Shown here: one piece after another, positions 9,025-18,295 of the stretch
Numbering within the stretch: the stretch's first letter is position 1
How the letters are laid out: every line of letters starts with the position of its first letter
NCBI RefSeq assembly: GCF_029626155.1
Contig: NZ_JARUBL010000001.1
Coordinates: 62,001-126,000, forward strand
Length of the DNA: 64,000 bases
From: Solwaraspora sp. WMMD1047
Lineage (GTDB): Bacteria > Actinomycetota > Actinomycetes > Mycobacteriales > Micromonosporaceae
Direction: 5' to 3'
Translations under genes and position numbers: made by a program
The notes under the pieces: generated by a model
Told to the model about the DNA's origin: nothing
The model's database searches: none
The model's input: the letters and a program-made list of their open reading frames with translations, nothing else

Positions 9025-11226
9025 TCAGCTCGTCTGCACCACGACGTTGACGACCAGGGTGCCGCTGGCCGGCACCGGGTACACCCCTGGCTGCCGGGGC
9101 GGCTTGCGGGGTGACTCCAGCAGCGCCACGGCCCCACCGCCGGCTCCGGCGGTCGAGGGCGCGGTACGAGCACCCACCTTCGGTGCTCCCGGGATACCCG
9201 GTATCGGCTTGCGCGGCGTGACCGCAGCACCGTTGGTGCTGCCGCTGTAGAAGTCCTCACCGAACGAGGCGTCGTAGGTCAGGTAGACCGACTGCGGACC
9301 GAGCGCGCTCAGCGTGTAGTTGCCGCCGTCGATCCAACCCGAGCCGACGATGTCGCCGGTGTCGACGTGCCGGGCGATGACGTAGCCGCCGTCGGAAGCG
9401 ACCCCGTGCTGGTTGGTGACCGTGCCCCGGACCTCCGTGCCGGCTCCCAGGGCGGTGTCGTGGGTGGCGGTCCCGCCGGCGGTCACCTGGATCGGCGTCG
9501 CCGAGTACCGGTCCGTGGCGCCGCCCGACCAGTGCGACGTGTACTCGTAGTGGTCGAACAACAACGGCCACGCGTACGGGCCGAGTCCGGTCACCCGGTA
9601 CCGTCCGTCGGCGTCGGTCACAGCCTTGCTGGCCGCTCCCACTCCCGGGTGGGCGGTGAGCAGGTTGATCTGGGCCGAGTCGATCGGAGCCCCGGTCGCC
9701 GCGTCGGTCACCCGGCCGGTGATCACGCCGGCCTGGTCGAGCCGAACGGTCGGCGCGGTGACGGTGGCGCCGGCCTGGGCCACGATCGTCGCGGCGGCCC
9801 GCTGATCGCCGGTGCCGCCGGCCGCCCCGACCCACTGTGCGCCGTACGCGGTCTCGCCCGGATCGACGAAGAGATGGTAAGAGCCCTTCTCCAGGTATCC
9901 GATGGTGACCCGGCCCGCGGTGTTGGTGCAGTACCCGTCTCCGTCGGGACGGGAGGGCGCGTGCGTGCGGTGCACCTGGACGCAGACGTTCGCCACCGGA
10001 TTACCGGTCTGCCGGTCGACCACCGTGGTCGTTATCCGGGCGGCCGGACGCAGCCGTACCGTCACGGCCGTGGTCTGGTCGGCGCGGACCTCGACCGGCT
10101 CGGTGTCCAGGGAGAAGTAATTGCCGTCCTCGGTGTAGACGGAGAACTGGTGCCGGCCCTGAGGCAGGTCCGTCACGGTTACCGTGCCACCGGAGCCGCA
10201 GTCACCGGGACTGACACAGAAGTGCGGGACCGGCGCGCCGGTGACCGCGTCGACGGCCGTCACCCGCACCGACCCGGTTCGCGCCAGGCTGTCGGTGAGG
10301 TGGGTGTTCGCGCCCGCCGACACGGTGAAGGCGTCGGCTTCCTCGATGGTCAGCTTGCCCTGGTAGAACTGCACCCGGTCGCCATGCGAGAAGCTGAGCG
10401 TGTACGACCCGACCAGAATCTCGGGGACGCTGAACTCGCCGTTGCCGTCGGTCTCCGCGTAGACACCCGCCCAGCCCTGCTCAGCGGCCGTGCTGACGTC
10501 GATGTACGCGCCCACCAGCGGCTGCCCGGCGGCGTTGGTGAACCGCCCCGACAGGCTGCCGACCGCAAGGATGGTGTCGTCGACGGTCACCTCCGCGTCC
10601 TCGGCCACCTCGAACAGTTGCCCACTGGACTCCGCCAGCTGACCGGGCACGTACTGGGTCTGGTAGCTGCCCTCGATCGGCTCGAACGACACCTGGTGCG
10701 CGCCGGGCAGGACCGGGATCCGGTACCGCCCGTCCGAGTCGGTCAACCCGTAGTTGCTGTCGAAGGTCTCCGGATTGCGGGCGGTCACCAGCAGATCGGC
10801 ACGGGGGGTGCCGTCGGCGTTGCGGATCTGGCCGGTGATCGTACCGGTGGCGAAGAGTTGCTCGTTGACGGTGATGGTCGCCCCATCGGTCACCGTCACC
10901 GGATCGGCGTCCCAGATGTCGGTCTTCCGGTGGTGGTACTGCTGCGGCTGGCCCTGCAGTTCGAAGCTGACCAGGTAGGAGCCGCCGGGAAGCCCGTCGA
11001 CCGTGTAGTCGCCGTTCGCGTCGGTCTCGGTCCAACTGACCGAGTTCCAGTCCTGTTCGTCGTAGGCCACCACCCAGGCGTTGGCGGCGGGGGCTCCGGT
11101 GCTGGTGGTCAGGCGGCCGGTGATCGAACCGGTCGCGGCGGCCTGCGCGGGGGGTGACCCGGTGAGCAGGAGTACGCCGATCAGCGCGCCCGTCAGGGCG
11201 GCCCGGCGTGGGGATGCGAGTCGCAT
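9025..11226 (-). CDS. Secreted carboxypeptidase-regulatory-like (CarboxypepD_reg/Cna-B) repeat protein
   Basis: The 733-residue protein has a signal peptide (Arg-rich n-region, hydrophobic LTGALIGVLLLTG, Ala-x-Ala site before ATGS) followed by about seven beta-sandwich repeats. Each repeat shows the pattern GxIxGxVT...GxP...A.V...D..G.Y.V.GLP.G.Y.L.F, for example TGSITGRLTTSTGAPAANAW, GTITGQIRNADGTPRADLLV and AGVITGRVTDAATGAPIDSA. These domains are structural, usually in cell-surface or matrix proteins. The C-terminal 80 residues are Gly/Ala/Pro-rich and end without a sortase motif or membrane anchor, so the protein is probably released. The start at 11226 is chosen over 11328 because it begins the signal peptide. 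Confidence 0.82.
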   Translation of the reverse strand: MRLASPRRAALTGALIGVLLLTGSPPAQAAATGSITGRLTTSTGAPAANAWVVAYDEQDWNSVSWTETDANGDYTVDGLPGGSYLVSFELQGQPQQYHHRKTDIWDADPVTVTDGATITVNEQLFATGTITGQIRNADGTPRADLLVTARNPETFDSNYGLTDSDGRYRIPVLPGAHQVSFEPIEGSYQTQYVPGQLAESSGQLFEVAEDAEVTVDDTILAVGSLSGRFTNAAGQPLVGAYIDVSTAAEQGWAGVYAETDGNGEFSVPEILVGSYTLSFSHGDRVQFYQGKLTIEEADAFTVSAGANTHLTDSLARTGSVRVTAVDAVTGAPVPHFCVSPGDCGSGGTVTVTDLPQGRHQFSVYTEDGNYFSLDTEPVEVRADQTTAVTVRLRPAARITTTVVDRQTGNPVANVCVQVHRTHAPSRPDGDGYCTNTAGRVTIGYLEKGSYHLFVDPGETAYGAQWVGAAGGTGDQRAAATIVAQAGATVTAPTVRLDQAGVITGRVTDAATGAPIDSAQINLLTAHPGVGAASKAVTDADGRYRVTGLGPYAWPLLFDHYEYTSHWSGGATDRYSATPIQVTAGGTATHDTALGAGTEVRGTVTNQHGVASDGGYVIARHVDTGDIVGSGWIDGGNYTLSALGPQSVYLTYDASFGEDFYSGSTNGAAVTPRKPIPGIPGAPKVGARTAPSTAGAGGGAVALLESPRKPPRQPGVYPVPASGTLVVNVVVQTS

Positions 11227-11372
11227 GTCGTCCTCAGTGGAGTGCTGGTGGCGGGGCGACCGGACCGGCGGATCATGGTGCGAGCGTCGACCCGCGCGCC
11301 CCGTTCGCCGCGTCGACATCGGAACCATAGGTGATCGACGGGGATCTTGGCGTCGGCCGAACGGCCGGTACG

Positions 11373-12128
11373 CTAGCGGTTCCAGTCCTGTTTGGCCGCT
11401 CGGACCAGTTTGTCCTTCAGCTCCCGGGTGTGCCGGCGGCTGACCGGCAGCTCAGTGTCGTCCACCACCACCACGTAGCCGGAGTTGGCCAGCCGTAGCT
11501 CGGCGATCAGCCGCAACTGCACCAGGTAGGAGCGGTGGATGCGGACGAAGCCGGCGTCGGCCCACCGTTCGGCGAGGGTGGCCAGCGGTACGCGTACCAG
11601 GTGGGAGCCCTCGGCGGTGTGCAGCCGGGCGTAGTCGCCCTGGGCCTCCACCCAGCGCACCGCGGAGCGGGGCAGCATCCGGGTGGTGCCGGCCAGCTCC
11701 ACCGGGATGGTCGGGTCGTCCTCGGCGCGGGCCATCGCCGCCGGGTGTGCCGGCACCACCCGGGAGCCGACCACCCGGCGCAGCGACTCGGCCAGCCGCT
11801 CGGCGCGGACCGGCTTGCGGACGTAGTCGGTGACGCCGAGGTCGAAGGCGTCCACCGCGCCGTCGTCGTACGCGGTGACGAAGACGATCGCGGGCGGGCG
11901 GGCGAACCGACGCAGCACCCGGGCCAGCTCCATGCCGTCCAGGCCCGGCATCCGGATGTCGAGGAAGACCGCGTCGATGTCGGTGTCGCGCAGCACCCGC
12001 AGCGCCTCGGTCGCGTCGGAGGCGGTGTGCAGCCGGGACACCCTCGGGTCGGCGCGCAGCAGGTAGGCCAGCTCGTCGAGGGCGGGCGGCTCGTCGTCCA
12101 CCGCCAGCACCCGCAGGAAACCGGTCAC
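11373..12128 (-). CDS. LytTR-family response regulator
   Basis: The 251-residue protein has a receiver domain (LAVDDEPPALDEL, phospho-site AVFLDIRMPGLDG, YVRKPVRAERL) and a C-terminal LytTR DNA-binding domain (about 150-248, with WVEAQGDYARLHTAEGSHLV and FVRIHRSYLVQL). GTG at 12128 follows a good ribosome site; an ATG at 12164 would overlap the upstream kinase gene. The paired LytS-type kinase is immediately upstream. In actinobacteria such pairs commonly control carboxylate transporters, which makes the SSS symporter at 3.1-4.8 kb a candidate target, but this is inference. Confidence 0.88.
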   Translation of the reverse strand: MTGFLRVLAVDDEPPALDELAYLLRADPRVSRLHTASDATEALRVLRDTDIDAVFLDIRMPGLDGMELARVLRRFARPPAIVFVTAYDDGAVDAFDLGVTDYVRKPVRAERLAESLRRVVGSRVVPAHPAAMARAEDDPTIPVELAGTTRMLPRSAVRWVEAQGDYARLHTAEGSHLVRVPLATLAERWADAGFVRIHRSYLVQLRLIAELRLANSGYVVVVDDTELPVSRRHTRELKDKLVRAAKQDWNR

Positions 12129-12156
12129 CGTGCCTCCGTCCACGTTTCGCATCCGA

Positions 12157-13395
12157 TCACGCACTCGCCCGTACGTGCCGGTGGAACTTCGGCACCCGCA
12201 TGCTCACCTTCGTACCCGATCCCGGGCCGGTCTCCACCACCAGCCCGAACTGGTCGCCGAAGACCGACCGGAGCCGTTCGTCGACGTTCGACAGGCCGAC
12301 GTGCGCTCCGGCGTCGTCACCCGCGTAGCGGCTCGCCTCGGCGATGCCGGTGACCAGCGACGCCGGGTCCATTCCGACGCCGTCGTCCTCGACGGTGATG
12401 TGGCACTCCGCGCCGGCGTCGCGGGCCTCGATGCTCACCATACCGAGGCCGGGTTTGCGGGACAGGCCATGCCGTACTGCGTTCTCGACCAGTGGCTGCA
12501 GGCAGAGGAACGGCAGGCTGACCGGGAGCACCTCGGGGGCGATCTGGAGCCGGACCTGGAGCCGTTCGCCGAACCGGGCGCGTTCGATGGTGAGGTACCG
12601 GTCGATGGAGCGCAGCTCCTCGGCGAGCGTGGTGAACTCGCCGTGCGCCCGGAAGGAGTAGCGGGTGAACTCGGCGAACTCCAGGATCAGCTCGCGGGCC
12701 CGCTCCGGGTCGGTCCGGACGAACGAGGCGATCGCGGAGAGCGCGTTGTAGATGAAGTGCGGGCTGATCTGGGCCCGCAGCGCCCGCACCTCGGCCCGGG
12801 CCAGCCGCTCCCGGGACGAGTCGAGCTCGGCGAGGGCGAGCTGGGCGCCGGCCCAGTGGGCGGTCTCCAGGGTGGCCTGGACCAGCCCGGGGGCCGGCTG
12901 GTCGTCGGCGATCGCCACCAGCACCGCGGCCGGCAGGCCGTCCGCCGCCACCAACGGCGCCAGGACGGCCCCCCGGACCGGGCAGTCGATCCGGTCGCAG
13001 GGCAGCTCCGGCACGCCGAGCACGGTGGATCGCCCGGTCTCGATCGCCCGGCCGGCGGCGGCCAGGAACTGGCCGGCGTGGTGACTGCCCCGTCCGTCGA
13101 TGGCGAGCAGGTCGGTCCGGTCGACCAGGGCGAGTCCGGCCGCGCCGACCAGGGCCCGCAGGTGTCGTACCGCCTTGGTGGCGGTGGTGGGGTTCAGCCC
13201 GGCCCGCAGCGGCTCGGCGGCCAGCCCGGCGGTGTGCAGTACGTCGTAGGTGGCGCGCTGGGTGGCCGTGGCGATGCCCCGCCGCGCCCGCAGCCGGACC
13301 ACGGCGAACAGGGCGGCGGCCAGCGCGCTGATCAGCGCGAGCACCGCCAGCAGCGCGGAAAGGTTGGCCCCCACGGACAGATCTTTGCCGGTCAC
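12157..13395 (-). CDS. LytS-type sensor histidine kinase
   Basis: The 412-residue protein has one membrane segment (about 12-35), a GAF-like sensory region (about 70-195) and the His_kinase family signature RAQISPHFIYNALSAIASF with LQPLVENAVRHGL and an ATP-binding EDDGVGMD...HVGLSNVDERL. Its stop lies 28 bp before the LytTR regulator start. It is preceded by the sugar-transferase gene on the same strand with only 25 bp between, so it may be co-transcribed from further upstream. Confidence 0.9.
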   Translation of the reverse strand: MTGKDLSVGANLSALLAVLALISALAAALFAVVRLRARRGIATATQRATYDVLHTAGLAAEPLRAGLNPTTATKAVRHLRALVGAAGLALVDRTDLLAIDGRGSHHAGQFLAAAGRAIETGRSTVLGVPELPCDRIDCPVRGAVLAPLVAADGLPAAVLVAIADDQPAPGLVQATLETAHWAGAQLALAELDSSRERLARAEVRALRAQISPHFIYNALSAIASFVRTDPERARELILEFAEFTRYSFRAHGEFTTLAEELRSIDRYLTIERARFGERLQVRLQIAPEVLPVSLPFLCLQPLVENAVRHGLSRKPGLGMVSIEARDAGAECHITVEDDGVGMDPASLVTGIAEASRYAGDDAGAHVGLSNVDERLRSVFGDQFGLVVETGPGSGTKVSMRVPKFHRHVRASA

Positions 13396-13420
13396 CGGGC
13401 CGCGCGCAAAGGTGGGTCGG

Positions 13421-15004
13421 TCAGTAGGCGCCCTTGCGGGCCAGCACGACGCCGATGGTGCGCCAGAGGATGCTCAGGTCGTACGCCAACGACCAGTTGT
13501 CGACGTAGTAGAGGTCGAGCCGGACCGCCTCGTCCCAGGAGAGGTCCGACCGGCCGGAGACCTGCCACAGACCGGTCATCCCGGGACGGACCAGCAGGCG
13601 TCGCCGGACGTCGCCGAGGAAGTCGCCGTCGTCGGCGGGCAGCGGTCGCGGCCCGACCAGCGACATCTCCCCCCAGAGTACGTTGATCAACTGGGGTAGT
13701 TCGTCGAGGGAGCTGGCCCGCAGGAACCGGCCGATCGGGAAGACCCGGGGGTCCTGCCTGATCTTGAAGAGCATGCCGTCGGTCTCGTTCTGGTCGACCA
13801 GGCCGGCGAGGCGGTCCTCCGCGTCCACGTACATGGTCCGGAACTTCCAGACCCGGAAGGTGCGACCCTCGTGGCCGACCCGGGGCTGCCGGAAGAAGAC
13901 CGGGCCGGGGTCGGAGATCCGGATCGCGATCGCGATCGCGACGAAGAGCGGGGCCAGCAGGAGCAGCCCGAGGCCGGCCGCGACCCGGTCCATCAGGTTC
14001 TTCGCCAGCAGCGCCGGGCCGGACAGCGTCGGTTCCTCGACGTGCAGCAGCGGCAGGCCCTCGATCGGCCGGATGTGCACCCGGGGGCCGGCGATGTCGG
14101 TCAGTTGCGGCGCGACCACCAGGTCGATGCCGGAACCCTCCAGTTGCCAGGCGAGCCGGCGTAGTTCCCCGGGCTCGGCGCTGGCCGACCCGCACACCGC
14201 GATGGTGTCGCCGCCGACCTCCCGGACCAGCCCGAGCACGTCCCGACCGGCGTAGACCGGCACCGGGGTCTCGATGCCTCGGGCCGCGGCGTAGCCGTCG
14301 GTGAGGTGGATGGCGACCGGGATCAGCCCGGCGGCCGGGCTGCGGGTGACGGCGGTGTAGACCTCCAGGGCCTCCGGCAGGGTGCCGACCAGCACCATCC
14401 GGTGCGCCGCGTGCCGGATCTTCTTCCGGACCGTGTGCAGCACGTAGCGGGCCAGGTAGCGGAAGAACAGGATCAGGATCATCGCGCCCAGCAGCGCGGT
14501 GGCCACCGAGAGTCGTGACAGGTCGGTCTTGGTGGCGAAGGCGAGGAACGAGACGCTGGCCGCGACCGTGACCGAGGCCCGGATGACCCGCTTGAACTCG
14601 TCGGTGCCGAGCCCGAGATACCGCCGGTCGTACGCGCCGGTGCCCCAGAGCACGATCAGCCAGCCGAGCGGCAGCAGCAGGTAGGTGACCGTGTGGAACC
14701 AGGTCGGGTCGTCGTTGGCGTCGCTGAAGCCGGCGGTGGCCTTCTCGAACAGGGAGATGGAGATCCAACTCGCCAGCACGGCGGCGCCGAAGTCGAGCAG
14801 CAGCAGGATGGCGGTGTACGGCTGGTGCCATCGGGAGACCCGCCGACGGCCCTTCGCCCAGGCGGAGCGGGGAACCCCGTTGGGCGATTGCGGCACGGGT
14901 GCCTGAATTTCGAAGCTGTCGACGTGCCGCACCGGTCCACTCCGGCCGGTGCCAGTAATCGGGCGCTGGAGGCTTGTCGTCACCTCGGCTACGTCCTCCC
15001 GCAT
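13421..15004 (-). CDS. Polyprenyl-phosphate sugar-1-phosphate transferase (WcaJ/exopolysaccharide type)
   Basis: A 527-residue protein with four N-terminal membrane segments, a central Rossmann-like CoA-binding-type domain (about 175-300) and the C-terminal Bac_transf domain with another membrane segment (MDRVAAGLGLLLLAPLFVAI) and catalytic motifs DPGPVFFRQPRVGHEGR, KFRTM, and LRASSLDELPQLINVLWG. It would move a sugar-1-phosphate onto undecaprenyl phosphate to begin a cell-surface polysaccharide. The ATG at 15004 is preferred over an extended frame to 15196 whose added residues are Arg/Gly-rich. Confidence 0.88.
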   Translation of the reverse strand: MREDVAEVTTSLQRPITGTGRSGPVRHVDSFEIQAPVPQSPNGVPRSAWAKGRRRVSRWHQPYTAILLLLDFGAAVLASWISISLFEKATAGFSDANDDPTWFHTVTYLLLPLGWLIVLWGTGAYDRRYLGLGTDEFKRVIRASVTVAASVSFLAFATKTDLSRLSVATALLGAMILILFFRYLARYVLHTVRKKIRHAAHRMVLVGTLPEALEVYTAVTRSPAAGLIPVAIHLTDGYAAARGIETPVPVYAGRDVLGLVREVGGDTIAVCGSASAEPGELRRLAWQLEGSGIDLVVAPQLTDIAGPRVHIRPIEGLPLLHVEEPTLSGPALLAKNLMDRVAAGLGLLLLAPLFVAIAIAIRISDPGPVFFRQPRVGHEGRTFRVWKFRTMYVDAEDRLAGLVDQNETDGMLFKIRQDPRVFPIGRFLRASSLDELPQLINVLWGEMSLVGPRPLPADDGDFLGDVRRRLLVRPGMTGLWQVSGRSDLSWDEAVRLDLYYVDNWSLAYDLSILWRTIGVVLARKGAY

Positions 15005-15294
15005 GACACGTGCCGGCCACTCGCCATAAGGGCTCGGGTCGCCCACCGTCCCAGTCTCCCACGCGGTCTGCGGTGCAACGTTGACCCGACGGACATTACG
15101 CCCACCGCCTTCGTGGTGCGGGCCCCGCGCGGCGGTCGATCCGACTGATCGACTGGCGCGCCATGGACCCGGGCCACTATACCGATGCCGGCGCATGGCG
15201 GCGGGGTCGGCAGTGGGCGATTCATTGCCCGGTGGGCGGTTTTTACCTCTCTGTTACTGCCGGGTCACCAACCGCCGTCGCCGGTCACCCTCCG
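15005..15294. other. Intergenic region upstream of the sugar transferase
   Basis: This 290-bp gap lies between the 5' end of the sugar-transferase gene and the 3' end of the Fpg/Nei gene, both on the minus strand. It must hold the sugar-transferase promoter. The stretch near 15170-15260 is less GC-rich than its surroundings (tttttacctctctgttactg around 15240), but I cannot define a promoter with confidence. Confidence 0.3.
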
Positions 15295-16155
15295 TCACCG
15301 GACGAGCCGGGAGAGGCGTCGATCCGCGAGTGGTTTCCCGCCGGTCTGGCAGCCGGGGCAGTACTGCAGGCTGGAGTCGGCGAACGAGACCTCCCGCACG
15401 GTGTCGCCGCAGACCGGGCAGGGCAGCCCGGTGCGGCCGTGCACCCGCAGGCCGGACCGCTTCTCTCCCTTGAGCTCGGCGGCCCGTTGCCCCAGCGAGC
15501 GGCGGACCGCGTCGCCGAGCACCTCGTGGGTGGCCGCGTACAGCGCCGCCATCTTCTCGTCCGGGATCCGGTTCGTGATCGCGAACGGCGACAGTTTGGC
15601 GGTGTGCAGGATCTCGTCCGAGTACGCGTTGCCGATCCCGGCGAGCACCTCCTGGTCGGTGAGCACCCCCTTCACCTGACCGCGCCGGCCGCGCAGCCGC
15701 TCGGCGAAGGTCGCCTGGTCGGCGCCGAGCGCGTCCGGCCCGAGCCGGGCCACCCCCGGCACCAGCGTCGGATCGGTGACCAGGTACGCGGCCAGCCGCT
15801 TCTGGGTGCCCGCCTCGGTCAGGTCGAAGCCGGAACCGTCGTCGAGCCGGACCCGCAACGCGATCGGACCCTTGCCGGGCTTCAGCGGGACGGCCGCGGC
15901 GAACGCCTCCCGGTAGTGCAGCCAGCCGGCCCGGGACAGGTGGGTGATCAGGTGCAGCCCGCCGTCGAGCACCAGGTCGAGGAACTTGCCGTGCCGCCCC
16001 GCGTCGACGACCGCCCGCCCGGCCGCCGCGGTCGGCGGCGGGTCGTACGTCTTCAGGGCGCTGATCGCGGCGACCTCGATCCGGTCGACCCGCCGGCCGA
16101 CCGCGCGCTCGCGCAGATAGCCGGCGAGCGCCTCCACCTCCGGCAGCTCCGGCAC
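15295..16155 (-). CDS. Fpg/Nei-family DNA glycosylase/AP lyase
   Basis: A 286-residue base-excision enzyme. The protein begins with the catalytic N-terminal Pro-Glu (after Met: PELPEVEALAGYL), which fixes the GTG at 16155 as the start. It continues with the helix-two-turn-helix (LTDQEVLAGIGNAYSDEIL) and ends in a C4 zinc finger (CPVC...YCPGC). It excises oxidised bases and cleaves the abasic site. It is divergent from the GT4 glycosyltransferase gene, with 52 bp between the starts. Confidence 0.93.
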   Translation of the reverse strand: MPELPEVEALAGYLRERAVGRRVDRIEVAAISALKTYDPPPTAAAGRAVVDAGRHGKFLDLVLDGGLHLITHLSRAGWLHYREAFAAAVPLKPGKGPIALRVRLDDGSGFDLTEAGTQKRLAAYLVTDPTLVPGVARLGPDALGADQATFAERLRGRRGQVKGVLTDQEVLAGIGNAYSDEILHTAKLSPFAITNRIPDEKMAALYAATHEVLGDAVRRSLGQRAAELKGEKRSGLRVHGRTGLPCPVCGDTVREVSFADSSLQYCPGCQTGGKPLADRRLSRLVR

Positions 16156-16207
16156 GCCGTCACCTCCACCGACCCGGGTTCCAGGAGTAACGGTAGCGTC
16201 TGACCCC

Positions 16208-17389
16208 GTGAAGGTGGTCGTGGCGCACAACCGGTACCGCTCTGCCCAGCCCTCCGGTGAGAACACGGTCGTCGACCAGGAGATCGAGCAGCTCACCGCG
16301 GCCGGCGTCGAGGTGGTCCCGTTCCTGCGCAGCTCGGACGAGATCCCGGCGATGTCCCGGCCAGCGAAGGCGCTGCTGCCCGTCTCGCCGATCTACGCGC
16401 CGGCCGCGCAACGGGAGCTGTCCCGCCTGATCACCACCCACCGTCCGGACGTGCTGCACCTGCACAACCCGTACCCGCTGCTGTCGCCCTGGGTGGTGCG
16501 GACCGCGCACCGGCACGACGTGCCGGTGGTGCAGACCGTGCACAACTACCGGCAGGTCTGCTCCTCCGGGATCTACTTCCGGGACGGGAAGGTCTGTCAG
16601 GACTGCGCCGGCCGGGCGTTCGGGGTGCCGGCAGTGGTGCACCGTTGCTATCGGGGCTCGGCCGCGCAGAGCGCGCTGATGGCCACGGCGCTGGCCGTGC
16701 ACCGCCCGACCTGGCGGTCGGTGGACCGCTACCTCGCCCTCACCTCGGCGATCGGCGACCACCTGCGCGGGTACGGCATCCCGGCCGACCGGATCGTGGT
16801 CAAACCGAACGCCATCCCCGATCCGGGGCCGCCGGTGCCGCTCGGCGACGGTTTTCTCTTCCTCGGCCGGCTCTCCCCGGAGAAGGGCCTCGACCTGCTG
16901 CTGGACGCCTGGCGTCGGCACCCGGACGGCGCCCTCGGGCCGCTGCGGATCGGCGGCGACGGCGAACTGCGCCCGCTCGTCGAGGCCGCCGCCGCGCAGC
17001 GCGCCGACGTGCACTACCTCGGCTCGCTGGACCGGCCCGGGGTGGCCGCCGCGCTGCGCGACAGCGCGGTGGTGATCGCCGCCTCCACCTGGCACGACGT
17101 CCTGCCGACGGTGGTGATCGAGGCGCTCGCCGCCGGCCGGCCGGTGCTCGGCACCGCGCTCGGCGGCATCCCGTACCTGATCGGGCTGGACGACCCGGCG
17201 ACCGCCGCCGGTTGGGTGGTGCCACCCGAGCCGGCGGCGCTGGCCGCCGCGCTGCCGGTGGCCCGGTCCGGCGCCGCCGGGCTCGCGGCGGCCGCCCGGT
17301 CGCGCTACGAGCGCACCTTCCACCCCGACGTGGTCACCAAGCGCCTGATCGACGTGTACGCCACCCTCGCCGGCGACGCGTGTATGTGA
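16208..17389 (+). CDS. GT4-family glycosyltransferase
   Basis: A 393-residue GT-B enzyme. The N-terminal half begins VVVAHNRYRSAQPSGENTVV, and the C-terminal half holds the nucleotide-sugar site (FLFLGRLSPEKGLDLLLDAW, and the EX7E region ASTWHDVLPTVVIEALAAGRPVL). A Cys cluster (VCSSG...VCQDCAG about residues 117-135) is often seen in cell-wall GT4 enzymes. Acceptor unknown; with the nearby sugar transferase it may serve surface polysaccharide assembly. Confidence 0.85.
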   Translation: MKVVVAHNRYRSAQPSGENTVVDQEIEQLTAAGVEVVPFLRSSDEIPAMSRPAKALLPVSPIYAPAAQRELSRLITTHRPDVLHLHNPYPLLSPWVVRTAHRHDVPVVQTVHNYRQVCSSGIYFRDGKVCQDCAGRAFGVPAVVHRCYRGSAAQSALMATALAVHRPTWRSVDRYLALTSAIGDHLRGYGIPADRIVVKPNAIPDPGPPVPLGDGFLFLGRLSPEKGLDLLLDAWRRHPDGALGPLRIGGDGELRPLVEAAAAQRADVHYLGSLDRPGVAAALRDSAVVIAASTWHDVLPTVVIEALAAGRPVLGTALGGIPYLIGLDDPATAAGWVVPPEPAALAAALPVARSGAAGLAAAARSRYERTFHPDVVTKRLIDVYATLAGDACM

Positions 17390-17461
17390 CGCCGACCATC
17401 CGATGGGTGTGGTCGGTCAAGAGGTGGTTGAAGGTCGGGACGGTCTGACCGTGCGGCGATC

Positions 17462-17490
17462 TTGACTCGGGGAGATCTCGCTCCTACGAT
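17462..17490 (+). promoter_or_regulatory. Sigma-70-type promoter of the NUDIX operon
   Basis: TTGACT (17462-17467) and TACGAT (17485-17490) are separated by exactly 17 bp and match the housekeeping consensus closely. Transcription would begin near 17497, only about 25 nt before the ATG at 17522, with no ribosome-binding sequence between. Confidence 0.65.
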
Positions 17491-17519
17491 CTTCTCATGT
17501 TGAGATCTTCTCAGGTTGA
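17488..17519. repeat. Tandem 16-bp repeat overlapping the promoter, candidate operator
   Basis: Two adjacent 16-bp copies, gatcttctcatgttga (17488-17503) and gatcttctcaggttga (17504-17519), differ at one base. Each contains the inverted half-sites TGAGA/TCTCA in part. They cover the region from the -10 box to just before the start codon, the place where a repressor would block transcription. The gene that follows encodes a NUDIX protein with a C-terminal winged-helix-like region, so autoregulation is plausible. Confidence 0.55.
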
Positions 17520-17521
17520 GT

Positions 17522-18295
17522 ATGACTAGTAGGGTGGATGCGGTGCGGGACGAGTTGGAGTTTCTGCGGGAGTACGACCCGAGGGCGTTTCCTCCGGTCG
17601 CGGTGACCGTCGACGTGGTGGCGCTGACCATCCGGGACCAGGCGCTGCACGTGCTGCTCGTCGAGCGGGCCGAGCCGCCCTTCGCCGGCTGGCGGGCGCT
17701 GCCCGGCGGCTTCGTCCGGGACGAGCCGATCGACGCGGCGGCCGTCCGGGAGTTGGCCGAGGAGACCGGGCTGCGGCCCGGGGCGGACAGCCTCGACCGG
17801 GTGCACCTCGAACAGTTGCGCAGCTACGGCGACCCCGGGCGGGACCCCCGGATGCGGGTCATCTCGATCGCGTACCTCGCCTTCGCGCCGGCCCTGCCGG
17901 ACCCCCGGGCCGGCAGCGACGCCGCCGCGGCGGCCTGGGTGCCGACCACCGAGGCGCGCGGCCTCGCCTTCGACCACGACGCGATTCTCGCCGACGGGCT
18001 GGAGCGGGTCCGCGCCAAGCTGGAGTACACCCCGCTCGCGACCGCCTTCGTCGGCGCCGAGTTCACCATGAGCGAGCTGCGCGGCGTCTACACCGCCGTC
18101 TGGGGCGACGAGCCGCACGCGGCGAACTTCCACCGCAAGGTGCTCTCCGTCCCCGGCTTCGTGGTGGACACCGGGACGACCACCAGCCGGGGCGGCGAGC
18201 GGGGCGGCCCGAAGGCCCGGCTCTACCGGGCCGGCGACGCGACGACCCTGCAACCGGCGCTGCTGCGGCCGACCCGACCGGGCGGTGCCGGATGA
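17522..18295 (+). CDS. NUDIX-domain (NrtR-like) protein with C-terminal winged-helix region
   Basis: A 257-residue protein. The NUDIX domain (about 25-160) has the box GGFVRDEPIDAAAVRELAEETGL, which matches GX5EX7REUXEEXGU fully, so hydrolysis of an ADP-ribose-like compound is possible. The C-terminal 90 residues (EFTMSELRGVYTAVWGDEPHAANFHRKVL) resemble the winged helix of NrtR-type NAD-metabolism regulators. ATG at 17522 is used; a TTG six bases earlier is also in frame. It heads a four-gene operon with the kinase-like, vWA and PurA-like genes (4-bp overlap with the next). Confidence 0.82.
   Translation: MTSRVDAVRDELEFLREYDPRAFPPVAVTVDVVALTIRDQALHVLLVERAEPPFAGWRALPGGFVRDEPIDAAAVRELAEETGLRPGADSLDRVHLEQLRSYGDPGRDPRMRVISIAYLAFAPALPDPRAGSDAAAAAWVPTTEARGLAFDHDAILADGLERVRAKLEYTPLATAFVGAEFTMSELRGVYTAVWGDEPHAANFHRKVLSVPGFVVDTGTTTSRGGERGGPKARLYRAGDATTLQPALLRPTRPGGAG

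Noticed and set aside
9367-11157. 596-codon open frame on the plus strand
   Set aside because: Antisense to the secreted repeat protein, which has a signal peptide and clear repeats.
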